Source: JAGDYD01 sp046536675
GTDB taxonomy: Archaea; Micrarchaeota; Micrarchaeia; Micrarchaeales; CABMGC01
Length of the DNA: 58,292 nt
Assembly: GCA_046536675.1 (NCBI GenBank)
Contig: JAWDMK010000002.1
Location: 1 to 58,292 of the forward strand
Reading direction: 5' to 3'
The translations under genes and the position numbers were made by a program. Positions 24,522 through 32,592 of this stretch are shown here, one piece after another. Under the pieces are notes generated by a model that was given only the letters and a program-made list of their open reading frames with translations, was not told the DNA's origin and searched no databases. Position 1 is the stretch's first letter, and every line of letters starts with the position of its first letter.

Positions 24522-24551
24522 AGGCCTGCTTCCCCCCAAAGCAGGCCTTTT
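24522..24551 (+). terminator. GC-rich hairpin terminator
   Basis: AGGCCTGCTT (24522-24531) and AAGCAGGCCT (24539-24548) form a perfect 10-base-pair stem around a C-rich 7-base loop, followed by T4. It lies between the regulator stop and the convergent aIF2-gamma stop. It stands out from the AT-rich surroundings and resembles an intrinsic terminator. The reverse side is less T-rich. Confidence 0.7.
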
Positions 24552-24593
24552 CCCCACTAAACCAAACACTAGCCTTTTATTTTTATTTTTTAT

Positions 24594-25808
24594 TTAGACA
24601 GGAACAGCATATCCTGTAAGCCTCCAACGCTGTGAGATATTTCTAAGGATTGGTATCTTTATATTTTTATCAACGCATGCTGGATGCTTCAGCAAAACAT
24701 AAATCTTATTCTTCTTAACAGATTTTATGAAACCTATTGCTGTTGCTGTGCCTATACCCAATATTATTGGTTCGTTCTCCTTTAAAGCTTGCTTTGGAAC
24801 ATCATCTCTTTCTATCAGGTGATATTCTAAGTTAAGCTCATTTGTCTGTGGGGGGAGCTTATTTACTAATCCAACAACATTTCCAACTAGGTTATCTGCC
24901 TTTGTAAACGATGGATCAATCCCTGTGCCAAGTGCTATTAAGCCACCTGGCAGAGCCTCTTCTATCTCGCCCATGCTCGTTGAAATCGACCTTATTGTTG
25001 TTATTATAGGCTTATACTCTTCTTTCTTTTTGTCCTTGCTTATGTTTATTCCCGGTCTTATCTCTATCTTGTCTCCTTTCTTAAACTTACCTCTTATAAG
25101 AGACCCACCAACCACACCGCCAAGTAATGCATTTATATCAGTACCGGGCTTATTAACATCAAAAGATCTTGCAACATACATTAGCGGATCAGCATTAAGA
25201 TCTCTCTCAGGTATCTTTATCTCGCTTATAGCCTTTAGAAGCACATCTATGTTAATATTCTTGCTTGCTATTACAGGTATTATCGGCGCATTCTCTGCTA
25301 TCGTTCCTTTCACAAACTTTTTTATCTCCTTGTAATGCTCTTTTGCACGCTCTTTTCCAACAATATCAACCTTTGTCTGAACTATTATTATATTCTTAAT
25401 GCCTAGCATGTTTATAATCATAAGGTGCTCCTTTGTCTGAGGCATAGGGCATGGCTCTGTTGCAGCAATAACAAATAAAACAGCATCTATTATGCTTGAG
25501 CCTGCAATCGCTGTGGCCATGAGCATTTCGTGTCCAGGTGCATCGAGTATAGAGATTCTTCTTATAGGCTTTGCTTCGCCGCCGCAATTAGCACATTTTT
25601 CGCTGGTGGTATAAGCCTCTGGGCCATCACAATTTTCACACTTCCTTATCACAGCATCAGCATAGCCCAGCTTTATTGTCATGCTTCTTTTTATACTCTC
25701 GCTATGCCTATCTGTGAAAACACCTGTTATTGCCTTGGTTAGTGTAGTTTTGCCATGGTCTACATGACCTAGCGTTCCTATATTAAGCTCACTTTGCAAA
25801 AGCTCCAA
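24594..25808 (-). CDS. eif2g: Translation initiation factor aIF2 subunit gamma
   Basis: This 404-residue GTPase has G1 GHVDHGKT (about 14-21), a zinc-binding knuckle with two C-x2-C pairs (CENC and CANC, about 57-80), G3 DAPGHE (about 89-94), G4 TKVD and elongation-factor-like domains II and III. aIF2-gamma binds GTP and initiator Met-tRNA and delivers it to the small subunit. Length is normal. It follows S6e without a gap, a gene order also seen in other archaea. Alpha and beta subunits are not in the window. Confidence 0.96.
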   Translation of the reverse strand: MELLQSELNIGTLGHVDHGKTTLTKAITGVFTDRHSESIKRSMTIKLGYADAVIRKCENCDGPEAYTTSEKCANCGGEAKPIRRISILDAPGHEMLMATAIAGSSIIDAVLFVIAATEPCPMPQTKEHLMIINMLGIKNIIIVQTKVDIVGKERAKEHYKEIKKFVKGTIAENAPIIPVIASKNINIDVLLKAISEIKIPERDLNADPLMYVARSFDVNKPGTDINALLGGVVGGSLIRGKFKKGDKIEIRPGINISKDKKKEEYKPIITTIRSISTSMGEIEEALPGGLIALGTGIDPSFTKADNLVGNVVGLVNKLPPQTNELNLEYHLIERDDVPKQALKENEPIILGIGTATAIGFIKSVKKNKIYVLLKHPACVDKNIKIPILRNISQRWRLTGYAVPV

Positions 25809-26225
25809 CTATTCACCTTCCTTCTTAGCCGATTTGAAGATCTCTTCAACAGGCGTAGAGCCATATTCCACAATAACGGTGTTTATCTGCACAGTATCTG
25901 GGGCTATTGTATTGCCTCTTACCATCCTTTTTCTTCGCTCACCTTTTTTAGGCTTTCTTATTCCAGGACCAGAGCTAAGGAGAGGCCACGCCTTTCTTGT
26001 ACCTTCTATCTCTATCCTAGAAGGAGCCCCTGTTTGATCGCTAAGACCAGTTATTTCAAGCTTATAGCCGTCTAATCCTATTATCGAGCCGTCTATCTGC
26101 TCTTTCATCTTTTTACCTATCAAAAGTGCCTCCTTCTCCTTTGGCACATCGCGCTGTGCTGTTTTTCCAGTTTTCCTATCAGAATAAACAATCTTCAAAA
26201 AATCACCCATCTTATCATTAAGCAT
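25809..26225 (-). CDS. rps6e: Small-subunit ribosomal protein S6e
   Basis: The 138-residue frame contains the S6e core: YSDRKTGKTAQ near the N terminus, GLDGYKLEITGLSDQTG and the basic GIRKPKKGERRKRMVRG. Archaeal S6e usually starts shortly before the first beta strand, so ATG at 26210 (MGDFLKIV) is as likely as 26225; neither has a strong ribosome-binding site. It directly precedes aIF2-gamma and is probably co-transcribed with it. Confidence 0.93.
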   Translation of the reverse strand: MLNDKMGDFLKIVYSDRKTGKTAQRDVPKEKEALLIGKKMKEQIDGSIIGLDGYKLEITGLSDQTGAPSRIEIEGTRKAWPLLSSGPGIRKPKKGERRKRMVRGNTIAPDTVQINTVIVEYGSTPVEEIFKSAKKEGE

Positions 26226-26252
26226 TGCTAATTCTATTGCAAAGCCTGATGC

Positions 26253-28412
26253 TTACCTATACATGCTTGTTGGCTCTTCCTTGAACCTCTTTATCCTCTC
26301 TGTCACCTCCTTTGGTATTGTAGGCTTAACCTCCTGCAAAGCCTTCTGAAAGTCCTCTCTGGTTACATAATCCCTGTTAGCTCTTATTGCATTCATTCCC
26401 GCTTCTCTGCAAATGTTCTCGATCTCAGCACCTGTATAGCCATCTGTCTGATTTGCAAGCTCTTCAAGATTAACGCTCTTGTCAAGAGGCATGTTTTTTG
26501 TATGAACCTTGAATATTGCTAGCCTTGTTTCGGCATCAGGCATAGGTATCTCAATTATTCTGTCAAATCTTCCTGGCCTAAGAAGTGCAGGATCTATAGC
26601 TTCTGGCCTGTTTGTTGCTGCAAGCACAACAACATTCTTAAGACCAGCGAGCCCATCCATCTCTGTAAGAAGCGTGTCTACAACACGTCTAGAAACACCA
26701 GAATCAAATTCGTCTTCACTTCCCCTTGCACTTGCTATCGAGTCAATTTCATCTATGAATATAATGCAAGGCGCTGCAAGCCTCGCCTTCCTAAAGATCT
26801 CTCTTACTGTTTTTTCGCTCTCTCCCACATACTTGCTTAAAACTTCTGGCCCTTTTATCGATATGAAGTTTGACTCTCTCTCTGTTGCAACAGCTTTTGC
26901 AAGGAGTGTTTTGCCAACTCCTGGTGGTCCTACAAGAAGAACACCTTTTACGGGCCTTATACCCATCTTCTCAAAAGCTTCAGGCTTCTTTAACGGCAAT
27001 TCCACCGCTTCTTTAAGCTCCTCCTTTACCTTATCTAAGCCACCTATATCACTCCAGCGCACATTCGGCCTTTCTACAAACACTTCTCTCAAAGCACTAG
27101 GCTGTATATTCCTTAGCGCTTCCATGAAGTGCTCCTTTGTTACCTGGAGCTCATTCAAAATTTCAGCAGGTATATGCTGCTTGTCTATTATCTTTGGAAG
27201 TATAGACCTTAGTGTTGCCATTGCTGCCTCTCTAACAAGGGCGCTGAGATCTGCACCGGTGTAGCCGTGCGTTATATTTGCAAGCTCATCTAAGTCAACG
27301 TCCTTTGCTAGAGGCATGTTCCTTGTGTGAATCTGCAAAATTTCCTTTCTTGCGTTTCTGTCAGGAACACCTATCTCTATCTCTCTATCAAATCTGCCAG
27401 GTCTTCTCAATGCAGGATCTATAGCTTCTGGCCTGTTTGTTGCTGCAAGCACAATTACCTGCCCTCTCTTTGAGATACCATCCATTAGTGTAAGAAGCTG
27501 TGAAACCATTCTTCTCTCTACCTCGTTTGTTGCTTCCTCTCTTTTAGGCGCTATCGCATCGATCTCATCCATGAAGATTATGCTAGGCGCTTTCTCATTA
27601 GCTTCCTTAAAGATCATCCTAAGCTTTTCCTCGCTCTCACCGACAAACTTACTTACAAGCTCTGGTCCTGAGATAGATATGAAATTAGCATCGCTCTCAT
27701 TTGCAACTGCTTTTGCAAGAAGTGTTTTGCCTGTGCCTGGCGGTCCATAGAGAAGAACGCCCTTAGGTGGCTCTATGCCTAGCCTTTCAAAAAGTTCAGG
27801 ATACCTTATTGGCAGTTCTACCATCTCTCTTATCTTTTGTATCTCGTTCTTAAGTCCACCAATATCTTCATAGTGGACCTCGCCTATTCTTACGAGCGAC
27901 TCAGAGACAGGCTCCTCCTTAACAATTAGATCGGTTTCTTTTGTTACCCTTACTATTCCATGTGGAACTACTTGCACAACAAGGAAATTGAATACAATAC
28001 CAAACATAGGTATTGGGACTACATCCCCTTTTGACATAGGCTTGCCTTCCCACTTTCTTTTAGCATATTCCGCAAAATCAGGCGATAACGGCATCTTCTG
28101 CCCTGGCGGTGGCGCTAAAACAATGCGCTCTGCATCTTTAACATCTGCCTTTGATACAAAGACTTTATCACCAATACCAACACCAACATTCTGCCTTATA
28201 TAACCATCGATTCTTATAAAGCCAAGACCTTCATCGCTAGGATGTGCTTGCCAGACAACAGCCGCTGTAGATTTTATCTTTCCTTTTATCTCTATTATAT
28301 CGCCAGAAACAACATCAAGAAGCTTCCTAGATTTAGAGTCTATTCTAGCTATACCTCTGCCTGAATCTGTTACTAGCGCATCTGCAACAGTAAGCTCTAT
28401 ACCATTAGCCAT
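26253..28412 (-). CDS. cdc48: Cdc48/VAT AAA+ ATPase with HbYX tail
   Basis: ATG 28412 (MANGIEL, with GGTGGT upstream) is preferred over 28442. The 719-residue product has a Cdc48 N domain (about 1-180) and two AAA+ modules, each with Walker A (GPPGTGKT and GPPGVGKT), Walker B (IIFMDEID and IIFIDEID) and paired arginine fingers. Cdc48/VAT unfolds proteins for degradation or complex disassembly. The last three residues, Met-Tyr-Arg, fit the hydrophobic-Tyr-X motif that docks ATPases on the 20S proteasome, so a direct proteasome link is likely. Length is full. Confidence 0.95.
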   Translation of the reverse strand: MANGIELTVADALVTDSGRGIARIDSKSRKLLDVVSGDIIEIKGKIKSTAAVVWQAHPSDEGLGFIRIDGYIRQNVGVGIGDKVFVSKADVKDAERIVLAPPPGQKMPLSPDFAEYAKRKWEGKPMSKGDVVPIPMFGIVFNFLVVQVVPHGIVRVTKETDLIVKEEPVSESLVRIGEVHYEDIGGLKNEIQKIREMVELPIRYPELFERLGIEPPKGVLLYGPPGTGKTLLAKAVANESDANFISISGPELVSKFVGESEEKLRMIFKEANEKAPSIIFMDEIDAIAPKREEATNEVERRMVSQLLTLMDGISKRGQVIVLAATNRPEAIDPALRRPGRFDREIEIGVPDRNARKEILQIHTRNMPLAKDVDLDELANITHGYTGADLSALVREAAMATLRSILPKIIDKQHIPAEILNELQVTKEHFMEALRNIQPSALREVFVERPNVRWSDIGGLDKVKEELKEAVELPLKKPEAFEKMGIRPVKGVLLVGPPGVGKTLLAKAVATERESNFISIKGPEVLSKYVGESEKTVREIFRKARLAAPCIIFIDEIDSIASARGSEDEFDSGVSRRVVDTLLTEMDGLAGLKNVVVLAATNRPEAIDPALLRPGRFDRIIEIPMPDAETRLAIFKVHTKNMPLDKSVNLEELANQTDGYTGAEIENICREAGMNAIRANRDYVTREDFQKALQEVKPTIPKEVTERIKRFKEEPTSMYR

Positions 28413-28462
28413 ACCACCACAGCAATCTAATAATATTAGCAAGCAAATTTATATATATTCTT

Positions 28463-29209
28463 TTAAAATATGCCGCGATAAAAGGTTGAGAAGATATAAG
28501 CTATTAGCAGCATGAAGAAAAGCCATATTATAAAAGAAATTATTGGAATAACAAGTAGGAAGAAGATGAATGTTGCTAGGAGCGTTGTAAAGTAGATAGG
28601 CTTGCTCCACCTCAAAATCTTGCTGCCATCTAATGGAAAGATAGGGAGCATGTTAAAGAATGCAACCACAATGCTTATGAAAAGAATCATGTTCAACATG
28701 TTTTGCACGAATGATAGTTTATATACAGTATTTGTGGAAAATGTGAGCAGTACATTCGACAAGAAGTGTGGAAAGAAGATAACACCTATTATTAGAGAAA
28801 AAATAAATATTGTGAAGTTTGTCAGCGGCCCTGCAAGAGAAACAATTCCATCTTCTCTACGTGTAAATGAATTTGTATATATCATTGTTGCACCTGGTAT
28901 GCCGAAAAGAAACCCGAAAAAGCTTGTAAGAAGAGTTATTGCAAGCCCGTAAGGTGAAGTCCTAAAGCCAGCTATAGCGCCGTATTTCTCTGCAGTGAAT
29001 TTATGCATCATCTCATGAAGTATAAAGGATAGAGATACAGCAATAAAGGAGATAGGAAAGAAATAAAGGAAAACACCAAAGGAATATGCCAAGCCGCCTA
29101 TGCCACCTACCATAACGAGCGAAAATGCCAATGTTAGCACTAGATCAGCTATAATTAGCTCTTTTATCTCCTGCTTGAATACAATATTTGTCCTAATGTA
29201 GTAGTGCAT
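28463..29209 (-). CDS. Site-2-protease-like M50 membrane metalloprotease
   Basis: This 248-residue protein has about six helices. The zinc motif HEMMH lies in an early helix (about residue 65-69), followed by the distal FPLDGSKIL motif (about 191-199) that supplies the third metal ligand. This pattern defines M50/S2P intramembrane proteases, which cut transmembrane helices in regulated proteolysis. The N-terminal segment before the first helix is hydrophilic and probably cytoplasmic. No PDZ or CBS domain is attached and the substrate is unknown. Confidence 0.85.
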   Translation of the reverse strand: MHYYIRTNIVFKQEIKELIIADLVLTLAFSLVMVGGIGGLAYSFGVFLYFFPISFIAVSLSFILHEMMHKFTAEKYGAIAGFRTSPYGLAITLLTSFFGFLFGIPGATMIYTNSFTRREDGIVSLAGPLTNFTIFIFSLIIGVIFFPHFLSNVLLTFSTNTVYKLSFVQNMLNMILFISIVVAFFNMLPIFPLDGSKILRWSKPIYFTTLLATFIFFLLVIPIISFIIWLFFMLLIAYIFSTFYRGIF

Positions 29210-29287
29210 AAAACCGCTTTTAATAATTGAATAAACTTATATTTTGCCCTTCAATGAAAAGGTGAATTAAAAATTAAAAAGCTATTA

Positions 29288-29300
29288 AAGTTTAAATATA
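29288..29300 (+). promoter_or_regulatory. TATA box for tRNA-Gln
   Basis: AAGTTTAAATATA is placed about 25-30 bases before the mature 5' end at 29323, the normal spacing for archaeal tRNA genes. Confidence 0.5.
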
Positions 29301-29322
29301 TAGATATTTATAGATATTTGTT

Positions 29323-29395
29323 AGCTCCATCGTCTAGCGGTCAAGGATAACGGGCTCTGGACCCGTTGACGCCAGTTCGAATCTGGCTGGAGCTA
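29323..29395 (+). tRNA. tRNA-Gln (anticodon CTG)
   Basis: A perfect seven-pair acceptor stem AGCTCCA/TGGAGCT encloses a D arm, a 5-pair anticodon stem (ACGGG/CCCGT) with loop CTCTGGA giving anticodon CTG, and a T arm with TTCGAAT. Discriminator base is A, with no encoded CCA and no intron. The RCK gene begins 12 bases downstream. Confidence 0.95.
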
Positions 29396-29406
29396 TTAGT
29401 GATTTT

Positions 29407-29826
29407 ATGGAAGGGTACAAAGAGCATGTAATTGTGTGTGGTTATGGTATTGTTGGAGAGCGCATAGTCGATATTCTATTAGAGCACAAAGTGAATGTTG
29501 TAGTTATAGAGATAGACCATAAGAAGGCAGAGCTTCTCAGAGATAGGGGCATACCTGTAGTTGAGGGCGACGCAACAACATCAAAGGCTTTGAAGGAAGC
29601 CGGTATAGCTGATGCAAAAGCTATAGCTATAGCAATGGATGACGATGCTAAAAATCTGTTTGCCACAATCACAGCAAAGAGCCTAAATGAAAACATTATA
29701 ATTGCAACAAGAGCGAATGACGACCTCTTTGAAACCAAGCTTACCGATGCTGGTGCAAACTTTGTAGCAACGCCAAACAAATCAGCGAGTGACGAGCTCT
29801 TCAATGAGATAATAAAGGGGCTTTAG
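29407..29826 (+). CDS. Stand-alone RCK (TrkA-N) regulatory subunit
   Basis: This 139-residue Rossmann protein has the dinucleotide motif GYGIVG (about residues 12-17) and the acidic end of beta-2 (VIEID), typical of RCK_N/TrkA-N domains that bind NAD(H) or ATP and gate K+ transporters. It lacks the RCK_C domain and any membrane part. It is followed within 10 bases by two more RCK genes with membrane helices, so the three proteins may form one hetero-oligomeric complex. Confidence 0.85.
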   Translation: MEGYKEHVIVCGYGIVGERIVDILLEHKVNVVVIEIDHKKAELLRDRGIPVVEGDATTSKALKEAGIADAKAIAIAMDDDAKNLFATITAKSLNENIIIATRANDDLFETKLTDAGANFVATPNKSASDELFNEIIKGL

Positions 29827-29836
29827 AGGGCTTTAG

Positions 29837-30616
29837 ATGGCCGAGCTAACCGAAAAATCAGGCAATGTAATAATTTCAGCTACGATAATTTCACTAATCA
29901 TAATAATTTTTTCTCTTATTGCTCTTCTTTACATAACCCATAACATATATCTTGATGCATATTATATTATAGATACTTTCTTTGATGCATCTAATAGCGC
30001 ATCGACATGGGATCTTGCACAACTTTCACTCTTATTACCTCCTCAAAAACTTGCTATAATTTTGAGCATAGTAATTATTGATAATATAGGCAAGTTACTT
30101 ATAATAAGCTTCGTAATAGCGGCGGTAATTGATATAATTTCATATGCAAATCTTGAGAAATACATAAGTGCGGCACATGCAAGAAGGATGAGGGATCATA
30201 TTATAATATGTGGTTATAATCCACTCGCAGAAAGGCTTATAAGAAAGTTAAATACTCTTAAGAAAAAACACAAGATCGTTGTGATAGATAATAATGAAGA
30301 AATTGTTGTTGAGCTTCACAAAAGGCATATACCTATTGTGGAAGGGAGTTTTACTAATCCGAAGATCCTAAAGCTTGCATCTGCAGACAAAGCAAAGATC
30401 ATTGTATTTGTAGAGCAGGATGATGCAAAGAATCTGATAGGGATTGTAGAAGCAAAAAGACTTAATAAGGAAATAAAAGCACTTGTGCGAAGCACAAAAG
30501 AAGAAAATATGACTAAAATGTATAGAGTTGGGGCTGACATGTGTGTCTTGCCAGAATATATTGCGGGAATAAGCATTGGTGAATTTTTACTAAAGCACAT
30601 AGGGGTGCATAAATGA
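29837..30616 (+). CDS. Two-TM + RCK protein lacking a K+ selectivity filter
   Basis: This 259-residue protein has two hydrophobic helices (about 12-37 and 72-97) and a TrkA-N domain (about 115-255) with GYNPLAERL at its nucleotide loop. The arrangement is that of a prokaryotic 2-TM K+ channel such as MthK. The inter-helix region has SNSASTWDLAQLSLL where TVGYGD should stand, so the filter is absent. It may be a silent or regulatory subunit, or a sensor rather than a channel. It overlaps the next gene by 4 bases. Confidence 0.7.
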   Translation: MAELTEKSGNVIISATIISLIIIIFSLIALLYITHNIYLDAYYIIDTFFDASNSASTWDLAQLSLLLPPQKLAIILSIVIIDNIGKLLIISFVIAAVIDIISYANLEKYISAAHARRMRDHIIICGYNPLAERLIRKLNTLKKKHKIVVIDNNEEIVVELHKRHIPIVEGSFTNPKILKLASADKAKIIVFVEQDDAKNLIGIVEAKRLNKEIKALVRSTKEENMTKMYRVGADMCVLPEYIAGISIGEFLLKHIGVHK

Positions 30617-31341
30617 GGATTAGAACTGTTCATAAGGTGCTTATGCTTGCATTATTTATATTATACATAATATCAGTCTTAATAGTTTGGGGTATCGGCT
30701 ATAGTTTGTGGGTTGCTCTCTTGTGGAATCTGCTAACGTTTATAGGTGCAGACTTTCCTATCGATTTCTCTCTGGCTGATAAACCGAATGCGCTTGCATT
30801 TTTGAGCAATGTTTTTGGTGTAATAGGGAGCCTTATCCTTACCATTTTACTTACATCTTTCTTTTACCAGATGCTGAGCAAAATAAATATAAGGGAAAAG
30901 GTCGTAATGAGCAGAGTTAAAAGGCTTAAAGGCCACTTTATAATAACCCCAGCTAACAAAATAGCAAGCTATTTGGTTGATGAATTTAAAAAGAATAAAC
31001 TAGGTTTTGTTGTTTTAGATCCATCGCAGAAAAATATTGAAATGCTTATTAAAGAAGGGGTGCTTGCTGTAAAGGGGGACCCATTGAATATAGAAGCGCT
31101 TGAGAATGCAAATATTAAAAGTGCTGCTGCATTGCTTTTGCTAAATGATGATATAGTGAAGAATACGCTTGCGGCTTTAACTGCAAAAAGAATAAACAAT
31201 AAGATAAGGATAGCTTCAAGGATAAAAAGAGTCGATGAGCTGGCAAAGATGAAAAGGGTTGGAATAAATTATATTGTTATGCCCGAGGTTGCGATAGGCG
31301 ATGAATTGGGTAACTTCTTACTCAGGCATATGAAAAAGTGA
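30613..31341 (+). CDS. Two-TM + RCK protein lacking a K+ selectivity filter, second copy
   Basis: This 242-residue paralog of the preceding protein has two helices (about 6-42 and 68-95) and a TrkA-N-like domain (about 105-240). The nucleotide loop is degenerate (TPANKIASYL instead of GxGxxG). The inter-helix segment TFIGADFPIDFSLAD again has no TVGYG. Loss of both filter and dinucleotide motif suggests a structural partner of the upstream copy. Translational coupling (4-base overlap) supports a complex of the three RCK proteins. Confidence 0.65.
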   Translation: MRIRTVHKVLMLALFILYIISVLIVWGIGYSLWVALLWNLLTFIGADFPIDFSLADKPNALAFLSNVFGVIGSLILTILLTSFFYQMLSKINIREKVVMSRVKRLKGHFIITPANKIASYLVDEFKKNKLGFVVLDPSQKNIEMLIKEGVLAVKGDPLNIEALENANIKSAAALLLLNDDIVKNTLAALTAKRINNKIRIASRIKRVDELAKMKRVGINYIVMPEVAIGDELGNFLLRHMKK

Positions 31342-31388
31342 AAAAGGTTAATAATATTAAATTTAATTGCTAAAATGATAGTGTTTAT

Positions 31389-32588
31389 ATGGCTGAGGAG
31401 ATAACAAAAACCAGTATAGATGCCCTGGTAGAGTACCTAAAGGCTCATGGTGAGACAGAGGCTTCTGTATTGGCTAAAGCTCTGGGTGTGAGCGAAACCC
31501 TTATAGAAGAGTGGTGCAACATACTGGAAAAATCAAACATTGTTAAGATAAGCTATAGAGCAGGAAAGATGTATGTAGCACCTCTTGCGATAACAAAAGA
31601 GGGCCTGACTGAGGTTCAGCACAAGATAGAGATCAAGAAGGAAAATATAATAAACGAGGCAACAGCAAAGCTAACAATGCTAAACCAGCTAAACGAAAAA
31701 GTTGAGAGTCTAAGTAAGTTTGTATCAGCAGGGAATGAGCTGCTTAAAAAGAAGATAGGACCGATGAAAGAAAGCCTGGATGAGCTATATAAGATAGCAA
31801 ATATTGCTGAAAAGAAATACAATGAAGTTAAAGAGAGGAAAAAAGAAATTGATAATATAGCTGAAAGGCTAAACAAAGAGATCAATGGGCTTAGAGAAAG
31901 GGCCCAAGCAATAGAGCATTTTCAACTGAATACAGCAAATGCTGAAAGGCTTATAGAAGACATGCATAGCAAGATGGAGCTGATGCGCAAGCTGCTTGAA
32001 GAAGAAGAAGCTAACAGGAAAAAGGCACTACAGCAACTTGAGGAAAGCGAAAAGAAGCTTGCAGAAGGGATAAGAGCTGAGATAAATGCAATAGATGATA
32101 TGATTTCTGCAAACGAAAAAGAATTAAACGAGAGTAAAATGAAGAGCAATGAGTATAAGAGAAGCGCACTTAAACTCGGAAAAGAGCTTGAGGAGCTAGG
32201 AAAGAAGGCTACAGATCAAGTCTCTAAGGACAGAGAAGAGATAGAGAGATATGTAAATATTATAGAAAAAAGCTATACTGATTTAAAATACAAGATAGAA
32301 GAGCTGAAAAAAGATATTGGAGATATTACTAAGATAGATGAACTTCTTAGAAACGCACAAAACACTATAGAAGAGGTAAACAAGGCAAAAGGTCCATTAA
32401 CAGAGGAGCTCAATAAAATAATAGAAGAGGCTAAGGCGATAGAGGCGCTTTCAAAAGAAGACATAGTTACAAGTACCAAGAAAACAGAAGAGCTTGATGA
32501 AAGAACGGAAAAAGTGAGCAAAGAGATAGATCAATTAGATAATAAGCTTTCAAAGGCTGATGAAGATATAGGAAATGCTATAAAGTGA
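31389..32588 (+). CDS. Winged-helix + long coiled-coil protein of the pilus operon
   Basis: This 399-residue protein has an N-terminal winged helix (about 7-65) with EASVLAKALGVSETLIEEW as recognition region. Residues about 75-395 are highly charged, Lys/Glu-rich and heptad-patterned coiled coil, with no transmembrane segment. It begins the plus-strand arm ending in the secretion ATPase and two platform proteins, separated from the ATPase by 4 bases. A cytoplasmic scaffold, comparable in place to the archaellum accessory proteins, is a reasonable guess. DNA binding by the winged helix is not assured. Confidence 0.6.
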   Translation: MAEEITKTSIDALVEYLKAHGETEASVLAKALGVSETLIEEWCNILEKSNIVKISYRAGKMYVAPLAITKEGLTEVQHKIEIKKENIINEATAKLTMLNQLNEKVESLSKFVSAGNELLKKKIGPMKESLDELYKIANIAEKKYNEVKERKKEIDNIAERLNKEINGLRERAQAIEHFQLNTANAERLIEDMHSKMELMRKLLEEEEANRKKALQQLEESEKKLAEGIRAEINAIDDMISANEKELNESKMKSNEYKRSALKLGKELEELGKKATDQVSKDREEIERYVNIIEKSYTDLKYKIEELKKDIGDITKIDELLRNAQNTIEEVNKAKGPLTEELNKIIEEAKAIEALSKEDIVTSTKKTEELDERTEKVSKEIDQLDNKLSKADEDIGNAIK

Positions 32589-32592
32589 GCGT

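Noticed and set aside
29837..31341. Calling the 2-TM RCK proteins potassium channels
   Set aside because: No TVGYG-type filter sequence is present in either protein.
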